NCBI GenBank assembly: GCA_022616415.1
Contig: JAKEEU010000393.1
Location: 1 to 42,738, forward strand
Source of the DNA: Candidatus Zhuqueibacterota bacterium
GTDB lineage: Bacteria > Zhuqueibacterota > Zhuqueibacteria > Zhuqueibacterales > Zhuqueibacteraceae
Length of the DNA stretch: 42,738 bases
Reading direction: 5' to 3'
Below are positions 1 to 6,619 of this stretch, piece after piece (position 1 is the first letter of the stretch; every line of letters begins with the position of its first letter). Made by a program: the position numbers and the translations under genes. The notes beneath the pieces were generated by a model, which ran no database searches, was not told the DNA's origin, and saw only the letters and a program-made list of their open reading frames with translations.

Positions 1-1
1 C

Positions 2-64
2 CACGTCGAAACCCGTATGCTCGAGCTCGGAATAAACGTGGCGAAAAGTGTTACCCCCAAATGA
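2..64 (+). CDS. possible 3' end of a gene cut by the window edge
   Basis: An open frame enters from the left edge and stops at TGA 62-64, giving about 20 residues that begin HVETRMLELG. The peptide looks helical and protein-like, but it is too short to assign to a family. A hairpin directly overlaps and follows the stop, which is consistent with a gene end. It could equally be chance. Confidence 0.25.
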   Translation, partial: HVETRMLELGINVAKSVTPK

Positions 65-87
65 CGATTTTTTGCGAAAAATCATTT
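59..87. terminator. candidate hairpin terminator, possibly bidirectional
   Basis: AAATG (59-63) pairs with CATTT (83-87), and ATTTTT (67-72) pairs with AAAAAT (77-82). The loop is 4 nt and there is a 3-nt bulge. The hairpin lies between the possible plus-strand gene end at 64 and the minus-strand AbgT gene end at 113, so it could serve both. The stem is AT-rich and therefore weak. Confidence 0.3.
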
Positions 88-112
88 GACAATTACAATT
101 ACGCATCACGTT

Positions 113-1657
113 TCATTGCGCCAAATACAACCCCGCGCCCGGTCCCATCGGAAATCCCAGCAGCAGCCAAACCACCAGCAGGATAGACCATACGACCAGA
201 AAAGCCACGGTGAACGGCAGCATCGTCGCGATGACGGTGCCAATGCCGGCGTCTTTTGTATAGCGCTGCACAAACGACACGATCAGCGCGAAGTAGGACA
301 TCATCGGCGAGATGATGTTCGTACACGAGTCGCCAATGCGATAAACCGCTTGCGTCAGCTCCGGCGTGTAGCCGAGCAGCATGAACATCGGCACGAATAC
401 CGGCGCCATGACGGCCCATTTCGCCGAGGCGCTGCCCATGAACATGTTGAGACTCGTCGCCACCAACACAAAGCTCAACATCAGCGGAATGCCCTCGAAG
501 CCAATCGATTTGAGAAATTCCGCGCCTTTCACCGCAGTAATCAACCCGAGATTGGTCCACCCAAAATAGGCCACAAACTGCGCCGCAAAAAAGACCAGCG
601 CGATGTACGAACCCAAAGTACTCATCGCCTTGCCCATGGGATTGACGACATCAGCGCTTTGCCGCACGGTGCGCGCGCCGATCCCGTAAGCGGCGCCAAT
701 GATGGCGGCCGAGAGAAACAACAACGCCACGATGCCGGACAGAAAGGGGGAATGTAAAAGCTCACCGGTTACCGGATTACGCAGCACGCCATTGGCCGGC
801 ACCACGGCCCACAACAAGAGTCCGGCGAGGATCACAGTTGTCACCAATGCATATTTCAGCCCGCGTTTCTCCTCCGGAGTAAGCGCCTGCAAATCCATGG
901 CTTTCTCGCCGCCAGTGTATTTCCCCAGCCGCGGCTCGACAATTTTCTCCGAGACCCAGGTGCCCGCGGCGGTGAGCACGAAAGTGGAGACCACCATGAA
1001 ATAATAATTGCAAGCCGGATTCACCAAATAATTCGGGTCGATGATGCGCGCCGCTTCTTGCGACAGTCCGGCCAGCAGAGGATCCACCGTGCCGAGCAAA
1101 AGATTGGCGCTATATCCGCCCGAGACACCTGCAAACGCCGCGGCCAATCCCGCCAGCGGATGCCGGCCCACGGCCAGAAAGATCACCGCTCCCAATGGCA
1201 CCAAAAGTACGTAACCGATCTCCGAGCCCGCATTGGACATGACGCCGGCGAAGACGAGCACGGCCGTTAACAAACGCGGCGGCGCTTTGAGCACCAAAAG
1301 CCTGATCACGGCGCCGAGCAAACCCGTTCCTTCCGCGACGCCGATGCCGAGCAGTGCAACCAATACCGTTCCCAAAGGCGCGAAGCCGGTAAAATTTCGC
1401 ACCATGTCCGTCACGATGCGCCGCAAGCCATCACCGTTCAGCAGGCTCACGGCCTTGATGGTCTCTCCAGTGCCGGGGTGAATCGCCGACAACTCGAACG
1501 AGGCGGCGATGCCGGAAAGAACGATCACCCCCAACGCGAAGATGGCGAAAAGGCTGGTTGGATGAGGCAGAAGATTGCCGACTTTCTCAACAAAATCGAG
1601 CGCGCGATAAAAAATACGGCCGCTGAAGCGGATTTTCAGTTTCATATCCTCATGCAC
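113..1657 (-). CDS. AbgT family transporter (p-aminobenzoyl-glutamate transporter type)
   Basis: A 514-residue polytopic inner-membrane protein of the AbgT family. Members import p-aminobenzoyl-glutamate or, in some cases, export sulfonamide-like compounds, driven by an ion gradient. The length matches the usual ~500-residue family size. The N-terminal stretch VEKVGNLLPHPTSLFAIFA, a segment around VMSNAGSEIGYVLLVPLGA and the late stretch NMFMGSASAKWAVMAPVFVP are characteristic. Many hydrophobic helices are evident throughout. The start could be ATG 1657 or the internal ATG four codons later (1645), each with a purine-rich stretch close upstream. The substrate cannot be decided from sequence, and no folate or aminobenzoate gene lies nearby. 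The gene converges on nothing and is followed on the minus strand only by the window edge. Confidence 0.92.
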   Translation of the reverse strand: MHEDMKLKIRFSGRIFYRALDFVEKVGNLLPHPTSLFAIFALGVIVLSGIAASFELSAIHPGTGETIKAVSLLNGDGLRRIVTDMVRNFTGFAPLGTVLVALLGIGVAEGTGLLGAVIRLLVLKAPPRLLTAVLVFAGVMSNAGSEIGYVLLVPLGAVIFLAVGRHPLAGLAAAFAGVSGGYSANLLLGTVDPLLAGLSQEAARIIDPNYLVNPACNYYFMVVSTFVLTAAGTWVSEKIVEPRLGKYTGGEKAMDLQALTPEEKRGLKYALVTTVILAGLLLWAVVPANGVLRNPVTGELLHSPFLSGIVALLFLSAAIIGAAYGIGARTVRQSADVVNPMGKAMSTLGSYIALVFFAAQFVAYFGWTNLGLITAVKGAEFLKSIGFEGIPLMLSFVLVATSLNMFMGSASAKWAVMAPVFVPMFMLLGYTPELTQAVYRIGDSCTNIISPMMSYFALIVSFVQRYTKDAGIGTVIATMLPFTVAFLVVWSILLVVWLLLGFPMGPGAGLYLAQ

Positions 1658-1665
1658 TCCGGTTT

Positions 1666-1704
1666 ACGTTTCATTACGCCTTACGTTTTACGCCTCACGT
1701 TTTT
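1666..1704. repeat. short TTACG/CACG-rich repeats upstream of the AbgT gene
   Basis: The stretch contains serial near-copies of (T/C)(A/C)ACGTTT and TTACGCC. The 15-mer ACGTTTCATTACGCC (1666-1680) recurs with one mismatch at 108-122, over the stop codon of the AbgT gene, so near-identical short repeats flank that gene. The function is unknown. Confidence 0.35.
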
Positions 1705-2206
1705 AGTCTGCTTCTCCAATCACGACGAGATGATTCGGCTCCATGAGCCAGCGCAAGGTGAGATTGCCGGGCCGCAACGGTGCATAACTTTCCAGCATCG
1801 CCACTCCCCCTTTTTTAAACGTGGCAAAATTTTTATGTTGGCCGGTTAGCAAATAACAGAGCAATTCCGAAAGATGCGGCTCGTGTCCGACCAAAGCCAC
1901 CTCGGCATTGTCGGGCAACTTGTTGAGAAACGGAATCATCGCCGCTGGATCGGCGGCGGGAACGAGCAGGTCGGTTTCGTCGAGGTGGTCGAACTTCAAA
2001 ATCTTTTGCAAAATTTCAGCGGTTTGCTGCGCGCGCACGAGCGGGCTGCTGATAATATGGGTGAAATCAATCTCCATGGCGGCCAGGCCGTGCGCGATTT
2101 GTTCCATTTTCTTTTTGCCCTTCTCGGTCAGGGGGCGTTTGTCATCGCTCCCCGTCCATTCCTCCCGCTCGGCAGCGATGGCGTGGCGGATGATGTAGAT
2201 TTCCAT
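1703..2206 (-). CDS. sixA: SixA-type phosphohistidine phosphatase
   Basis: A 167-residue single-domain member of the histidine phosphatase (phosphoglycerate mutase-like) superfamily. It opens with MEIYIIRHAIA, placing the catalytic Arg-His pair at residues 7-8. The second conserved histidine is in VGHEPHL. Length and order of motifs match SixA, which removes phosphate from phosphohistidine on phosphorelay or phosphotransferase proteins in the cytoplasm. The family's real substrate varies, so the SixA label is by architecture. The gene sits 45 bp upstream of the AbgT gene on the same strand and is divergent from the MgtC-like gene. The stop (TTA at 1703-1705 on the plus strand) overlaps the short-repeat stretch. 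Confidence 0.85.
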   Translation of the reverse strand: MEIYIIRHAIAAEREEWTGSDDKRPLTEKGKKKMEQIAHGLAAMEIDFTHIISSPLVRAQQTAEILQKILKFDHLDETDLLVPAADPAAMIPFLNKLPDNAEVALVGHEPHLSELLCYLLTGQHKNFATFKKGGVAMLESYAPLRPGNLTLRWLMEPNHLVVIGEAD

Positions 2207-2400
2207 AACGAAGCCCTTTCCTCATTAAGATGTGACCAGATTCATCTTGCTCAAAATGATGTTCACAATATAATACGTTTCCACCCCGATGTCAAAGAAA
2301 GTTTGTATTTTTTCTTTGCAAATCAACGGCGCTTCTATTATTTTGTTATTAGGTGTTTTTTGTTTTATACACTTCAAGAGTAAGAGTATGAGTTATTGGA
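2207..2400. promoter_or_regulatory. divergent intergenic region between the SixA and MgtC-like genes
   Basis: This AT-rich 194-bp gap separates a minus-strand and a plus-strand gene, so promoters for both must lie here. No clear -35/-10 pair or operator palindrome was found by eye. The MgtC-like ATG at 2401 has only a weak upstream purine stretch (AAGAGTAAGAG at about -20). Confidence 0.3.
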
Positions 2401-3399
2401 ATGGAGATTGACCTTCTCAAAAAAATCGGTTTGGCTCTCGCGCTCGGTATGCTGGTCGGCACTGAGCGTGAATTTTCCCAGCGCCGTGAAGGCGAGCCGT
2501 TGTTCGCTGGCAGCCGGACTTTTGCTTTACTCGCCCTGCTCGGCGCCATCTCAGGCTATCTCGCCGCGCAAACCTCGCCGTTGATTCTGTTGGCTACTTT
2601 GTTGATCGTCGGCGCGTTGATCGCCACGTCTTATTTTCTCACTGTCCGTTCCGGCGGGCATCTCGGCACGACCACGGAAATATCGGCGCTGCTGACTTTC
2701 CTTATCGGCGTGATCGTCGCCATGGGAGAACTACTCGTTGCCAGCATTACCACCATTGCCGTGGTGACGATGCTGGCTTTGAAACCGAGCTTCAGAGCGT
2801 TCACCGGCAAGATCAGTCACGAGGATATTTATGCCACGCTGAAGTTTGCCATCATCACCGTGGTGATCCTGCCGTTTTTACCCAATCGTACTATTGGGCC
2901 GCTGGGCGTTTTCAATCCGGCAGAAACGTGGTGGATAGTGATTTTGGTTTCCGGAATTAGTTTTGCCGGTTACGTGTTGGTTAAAATTGCCGGCGCGCAT
3001 CGCAGCGTGCCGCTGATCGGACTGCTGGGCGGATTGGCTTCGAGCACGGCGGTTACCGTGAGTTTTTCGCAGAGGAGCAAACAAAACGTCGAGCTTTCCC
3101 GCATGTTGGCGCTCGGCGCGGTGATCGCCTCAACGACGATGTTTCCGCGTTTGCTCATCGAAATCGCGGTGGTTAATTCCGCCTTGTTACCGCATATTCT
3201 TTTCCCGTTGTCGGGCATGGCCGGAGCAGGCCTGCTCGCCGTCGTCTGGCTGTGGCGCATGGAGCGCCGGCGCGAGCAAGCCGCCGAGGTGAAAGGCGGC
3301 ATTGGGTTCATATTTGGAGCGCGGCCTTTTGGCCGGCAAATGGCCATGGCTTTGGGAGTGATTTTGCTGGCCGGCATAGCCGGTCTCGCATTCGTTTGA
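2401..3399 (+). CDS. MgtC/SapB family membrane protein with DUF4010 domain
   Basis: A 332-residue polytopic membrane protein. The N-terminal third carries the MgtC/SapB signature, with LALGMLVGTEREF followed by the charged loop and GSRTFALLALLGAISG. The rest matches the DUF4010 type: repeated hydrophobic helices and a GLLGGLASSTAVTVSFSQRS segment at about residues 205-225. Fusions of this kind are usually about 400 residues, so this one is on the short side. MgtC proteins are linked to magnesium limitation and to modulation of membrane ATPases, but the MgtC-DUF4010 fusion has no settled function. The next gene starts 18 bp downstream in the same direction, suggesting co-transcription. Confidence 0.85.
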   Translation: MEIDLLKKIGLALALGMLVGTEREFSQRREGEPLFAGSRTFALLALLGAISGYLAAQTSPLILLATLLIVGALIATSYFLTVRSGGHLGTTTEISALLTFLIGVIVAMGELLVASITTIAVVTMLALKPSFRAFTGKISHEDIYATLKFAIITVVILPFLPNRTIGPLGVFNPAETWWIVILVSGISFAGYVLVKIAGAHRSVPLIGLLGGLASSTAVTVSFSQRSKQNVELSRMLALGAVIASTTMFPRLLIEIAVVNSALLPHILFPLSGMAGAGLLAVVWLWRMERRREQAAEVKGGIGFIFGARPFGRQMAMALGVILLAGIAGLAFV

Positions 3400-3417
3400 G
3401 TTTGATCTTTCGTATCT

Positions 3418-3891
3418 ATGTCTTTATTTAAAATTCTGCCGGGGCCGGTGTTGCTCCTCCTGCTCTGTGCGTGGGCTAATTATTCATGCCCGTATCCCGA
3501 TCTCGCCGAAATTCTCGGCAATCCGCAAAAATTTGCCGGACAGCGGGTGGCGGTTTTCATCGAGGCCAGGATTGCGGAGCGGACCGAAGACGGGTTTATC
3601 CTGGCGCAACGCGGCCATCGCCTGCGCGTCCTGGCTAATGTCAAAGAGGCGCCGCTTGGAGAATTCGTTGCGGTGCAAGGTGTGTTTCAGCCTCCCAATC
3701 ATCTGCGAGCGGAGACGATACGTCTCGCGCAAGGCCGGCGCTGGAAGATCGCGATTTCGGTCATCCCGGTTTTGTTGCTCGCCGTCTTGCTGCCGATGGC
3801 GCTGCGCTTCGACCGCCGCAACGGAACGCTGACGTTGCGCGCTTATACAGGTGTCTCTAAAATTTTGCAACGAAAAGGGAACGGCAACTAA
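3418..3891 (+). CDS. small membrane-anchored protein of unknown function, C-terminus inside a repeat array
   Basis: This 157-residue protein is not recognised. It has an N-terminal hydrophobic segment (about residues 5-20), then a beta-rich stretch of roughly 65 residues with the feel of an OB-fold (GQRVAVFIEARIAERTEDGF onward). A second membrane segment lies near the C-terminus (about residues 112-130, IAISVIPVLLLAVLLPMAL). The last ten residues are encoded by the first unit of the 47-bp repeat array. The stop TAA exists only because that unit carries T where the other units have G (ACTAAA against ACGAAA). The natural C-terminus may therefore have been replaced by the repeat. No good ribosome-binding site is visible. 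The tight spacing after the MgtC-like gene supports translation in an operon. Confidence 0.6.
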   Translation: MSLFKILPGPVLLLLLCAWANYSCPYPDLAEILGNPQKFAGQRVAVFIEARIAERTEDGFILAQRGHRLRVLANVKEAPLGEFVAVQGVFQPPNHLRAETIRLAQGRRWKIAISVIPVLLLAVLLPMALRFDRRNGTLTLRAYTGVSKILQRKGNGN

Positions 3892-4133
3892 AAAAGCCTT
3901 TTTATCATATTTTGCAACGAAAAGGGAACCGCAACGAAAAAAGCCTTTTCATCATACTCTGCAACGAAAAGGGAACGGCAACGAAAAAAGCCTTTTTATC
4001 ATATTTTGCAACGAAAAGGGAACCGCAACGAAAAAAGCCTTTTCATCATACTCTGCAACAAAAAGGGAACGACACCGAAAAAAGCCCTTTTCTTTAGATA
4101 CTTTGCAACGAAAAGAGAACCGCAACGAAAAAT
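3863..4133 (+). repeat. 47-bp tandem repeat, six units, with a 94-bp higher-order pattern
   Basis: GCAACGAAAAGGGAAC recurs with unit starts at 3867, 3914, 3961, 4008, 4055 and 4105. The spacing is 47, 47, 47, 47 and 50 bp, and the last unit is partial. Each unit contains GCAAC(G)AAAA twice. Units 1 and 3 share ...GGAACGGCAAC...TTTTTATCATATTTT, while units 2 and 4 share ...GGAACCGCAAC...CTTTTCATCATACTCT. The array therefore grew as a two-unit block. Between-unit sequences are not unique, so this is not a CRISPR. It lies between two same-strand genes and supplies the C-terminus of the first. Confidence 0.9.
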
Positions 4134-4137
4134 TACG

Positions 4138-4653
4138 ATGCCTGATTTGCTCACCCACTCTGCCGCGGCATATCTTTCGGCTCGCCATGGGTTTGGAAGA
4201 CCGGGGGTTCCACGCGCCACGGCGATTCTCTTCATCGTTGGGACGATGCTGCCGGACATGCTGTCGCGGCCTTTTTACATTCTCTTTCCGGCTTTGCACT
4301 GGTGGGTAATGCCGTTGCACACGCCTGCCGGCATGCTGATCGTGTGTTGGATCATCACCGGATGCTTTCAAGCCGCAGAGCGGCGGCGCGTCTTCATCGC
4401 TCTCATCAGTGGCGTGCTGCTGCACTTTGTGCTCGACGCGCCGCAAAAGCACATTGCCGCCGGATATTTCTGGCTCTTTCCATTTTCGTGGAAGACTTAT
4501 GAATGGGGCTTGTGGTGGTCGGAAGATTCCGTGCGGATCGTGCCGTGGATGGTTTTGCTCGTTGCGTTTGTCGAAATTTTAACGCGGATACAATGGAAGA
4601 CCGCGGAAACAATTGACAAACACGGATCGCAGCAGAAAAAGCAAAAAGAATAA
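4138..4653 (+). CDS. YdjM/DUF457-like membrane-bound putative metal-dependent hydrolase
   Basis: A 171-residue protein starting MPDLLTHSAAAYLSARHGFG. The early H in the DLLTH motif, the FIVGTMLPDMLSRP motif (about residues 32-45), a later H in LHWW/MPLHT and the LHFVLDAPQKH stretch (about residues 94-106) form the His/Asp pattern of the YdjM (DUF457) membrane hydrolases. Several hydrophobic helices fit that family. The frame is open upstream into the repeat array, but the family-like start is ATG 4138, immediately after the last repeat unit. No Shine-Dalgarno sequence precedes it. The substrate is unknown. The C-terminal tail is lysine- and glutamine-rich. Confidence 0.7.
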   Translation: MPDLLTHSAAAYLSARHGFGRPGVPRATAILFIVGTMLPDMLSRPFYILFPALHWWVMPLHTPAGMLIVCWIITGCFQAAERRRVFIALISGVLLHFVLDAPQKHIAAGYFWLFPFSWKTYEWGLWWSEDSVRIVPWMVLLVAFVEILTRIQWKTAETIDKHGSQQKKQKE

Positions 4654-4708
4654 TCCGCTTAATCAGGTCAATCCGCTTACCATTTTTTTGTAAACGGATT
4701 GAGCGGAT
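4653..4708 (+). terminator. hairpin region, candidate terminator
   Basis: CAATCCGCTTAC (4669-4680) pairs with GTAAACGGATTG (4690-4701) with one mismatch, around a T-rich loop. Outer ATCCGCT (4653-4659) can pair with AGCGGAT (4702-4708). It overlaps the stop of the YdjM-like gene and could end that transcript. There is no long T-tract after the outer stem (only AAAAA), so the assignment is tentative. Confidence 0.45.
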
Positions 4709-4791
4709 AAAAATCTATTTGGTTGCGGCCCACGGCCGTAGGCTTACCCGCGTCGGGATTTTAACCTGAGTTCATTCACTGCTTTTCTTCC

Positions 4792-6027
4792 ATGAAAATT
4801 TCTCTTTACCGTGGCGCCGGCCGGTTCAAAGGCTTTTTGTTCATGGCCGCAATCGTCATCGTTCTCCTGCTGCTGTGGCACACGCAAAAGATCGTCAACG
4901 GCTTGCGCCAAGAGGCCCGGCAAATCTTGCTGTTCTACACCGAGCTTTACGCCAATGCGGCCTCGACGGCGAGCGGCGAAGCGCTCGACTTCATTTTCGA
5001 GGAAGTCGTCAAGCGCACGGATTTTCCGATCATTCTCTGTGACGTCAATTTCGAGCCGACCAGTTGGAAGGGCATCGACATTCCGCCGGATTCCGCCAGC
5101 TCGCCGGCCGCCAGAGCACAGGTCCGCGAAATTTTGCAATCCATGCGTGAGGAGATCGACCCGATCCCCTTGACGTACGTCGATCCCGAAACGCAGCAAT
5201 CATTCGTCTTGAGTTATCTGATTTACGGCGACTCGAAGCTCATCAAGCAACTGCAATTATTGCCTTATGTGGAGATCGGGGTGGCCGCCCTGTTCATTCT
5301 CATCGGCTTTTGGGGATTCAACAGCATTCGCCGTAACGAGCAGCGTTTGATCTGGGTCGGCATGGCCAAGGAGACGGCGCACCAGCTCGGCACGCCCATC
5401 TCTTCGCTGCTCGGCTGGATCGAGCTGCTGCGCGCCAAAACCGGTCAACGGCCTTTTGGGGTCGGCGCCGGCAACGGCGACAACACGCTCAACGAAATGC
5501 AGCGCGACGTGGAGCGGCTGAGCAAGGTCGCTTCGCGCTTCTCACAAATCGGCTCGCAGACGGATTTGAAGGAGCAAGATCTCCTGCCGATTCTCGAAGA
5601 CGTCGTCAAATATTTTCACCGCCGGCTGCCGCAAATGGGCAAGGAAGTCCGCCTCGAGATCATCAACGACAACACCGCGGCGATCAGGCCGGCGGCGCTT
5701 AACCGCGATCTGTTCGAATGGGTTTTGGAAAATCTCATCAAAAATTCTCTCGACGCCATCGAGAAACCCAAAGGCGAGATCACCCTAGAGCTGAAGCCGG
5801 CGACCGACAAACGGCACTGCATCACGCTGGACATCCGCGACAACGGCCGCGGCATCGAACCGGCGATTCGTAAAAACATTTTCAAGCCCGGTTTCAGCAC
5901 CAAAAAAAGAGGCTGGGGGCTTGGCCTGAGCCTCGCCAAGCGTATCATCGAAGATTATCATCACGGCAAGTTATATATAAAGGAAACGCAAGTTGGCGGA
6001 GGTTCAACGATGCGGATTGTGCTGTGA
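4792..6027 (+). CDS. membrane sensor histidine kinase
   Basis: A 411-residue two-component sensor kinase. Membrane helices lie at about residues 14-30 and 158-176 and frame a ~125-residue extracytoplasmic sensor domain. The dimerisation/phosphoacceptor box AKETAHQLGTPISSLLGW puts the phosphorylated histidine at about residue 197. The ATP-binding domain shows an N box (ENLIKNSLDAIEKPKGEI), a G1 box (DIRDNGRGI), an F box region (FKPGFSTKKRG) and a G2 box (GLGLSLAKRIIEDYHHGKL). All catalytic motifs are present, so it should be active. No HAMP or PAS domain is obvious between helix 2 and the H box. No response regulator gene is adjacent in the window, so it is an orphan here. The signal it senses is unknown. 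Confidence 0.9.
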   Translation: MKISLYRGAGRFKGFLFMAAIVIVLLLLWHTQKIVNGLRQEARQILLFYTELYANAASTASGEALDFIFEEVVKRTDFPIILCDVNFEPTSWKGIDIPPDSASSPAARAQVREILQSMREEIDPIPLTYVDPETQQSFVLSYLIYGDSKLIKQLQLLPYVEIGVAALFILIGFWGFNSIRRNEQRLIWVGMAKETAHQLGTPISSLLGWIELLRAKTGQRPFGVGAGNGDNTLNEMQRDVERLSKVASRFSQIGSQTDLKEQDLLPILEDVVKYFHRRLPQMGKEVRLEIINDNTAAIRPAALNRDLFEWVLENLIKNSLDAIEKPKGEITLELKPATDKRHCITLDIRDNGRGIEPAIRKNIFKPGFSTKKRGWGLGLSLAKRIIEDYHHGKLYIKETQVGGGSTMRIVL

Positions 6028-6619
6028 ATGTTAAATTCATGATTTTTTACTCTGCGGTTTCCGCAAAATGGGTGGCTGAGCGGTATAGCCAAGCACTTAA
6101 AATTAACCCGAACTTTTTCATAAAAGATCAGTTAGAAAACTTACAAATAGGGTAAGGCAAAAATTGCGCAGTTTGCAGCCATTGTGGGAAAAGCCTATGC
6201 AAGTTTTTTCCTAAATTATGAAACTTTTTGCACCACCTAAATAAATTGCTGCTAAATTATCTCAATCTATACTAATCAAACATTATGCTCCTTCATACCG
6301 ATAATTTGTAATTTAATGACTTAGGAAAGATGGGGATTAGCAGTCCATCCTGTGATTTGATTTATCTCTAAATAGGAAGCCAAATCCGGGAAAATATTAT
6401 CTTTTGGCATATTCATTGCAATTTGTATAATGTTAAGATATTTTCTGCTGGTTTATGACCCCGATTTTGCATTTTATGGTCGAAACTGCCACCCAATAGA
6501 TCTCAACTACTATTTAAGGAAGAGGGGGGTTTGACTTTTATCTGTGCAAAATTAAGGTATGAACAGCCAACCCAAGGCATGGGAAGGCATAAACTGATCT
6601 ATTAACAGGATTCTTGGCT
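6028..6619 (+). promoter_or_regulatory. 592-bp AT-rich leader upstream of the receptor gene
   Basis: No credible coding frame was seen. The region is clearly more AT-rich than its flanks. TTGACT at 6532-6537 could be a -35 element, but no convincing -10 follows at 16-18 bp. AGGA at 6607-6610 is the likely ribosome-binding site for ATG 6620. No known riboswitch core (for example the cobalamin type often found before receptor genes) was recognised. Confidence 0.35.

Noticed and set aside
86..757. 223-residue plus-strand frame rich in Arg, His and Gln
   Set aside because: It lies opposite the clearly conserved AbgT transporter and has the composition of an antisense shadow.
3863..4133. CRISPR array
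   Set aside because: Units repeat over their whole 47-bp length with no unique spacers, and no cas gene is near.
6060..6110. tRNA-like stretch GGTGGCTGAGCGGTATAGCC
   Set aside because: It recalls the D-arm of a tRNA, but no acceptor or anticodon stems can be built around it.
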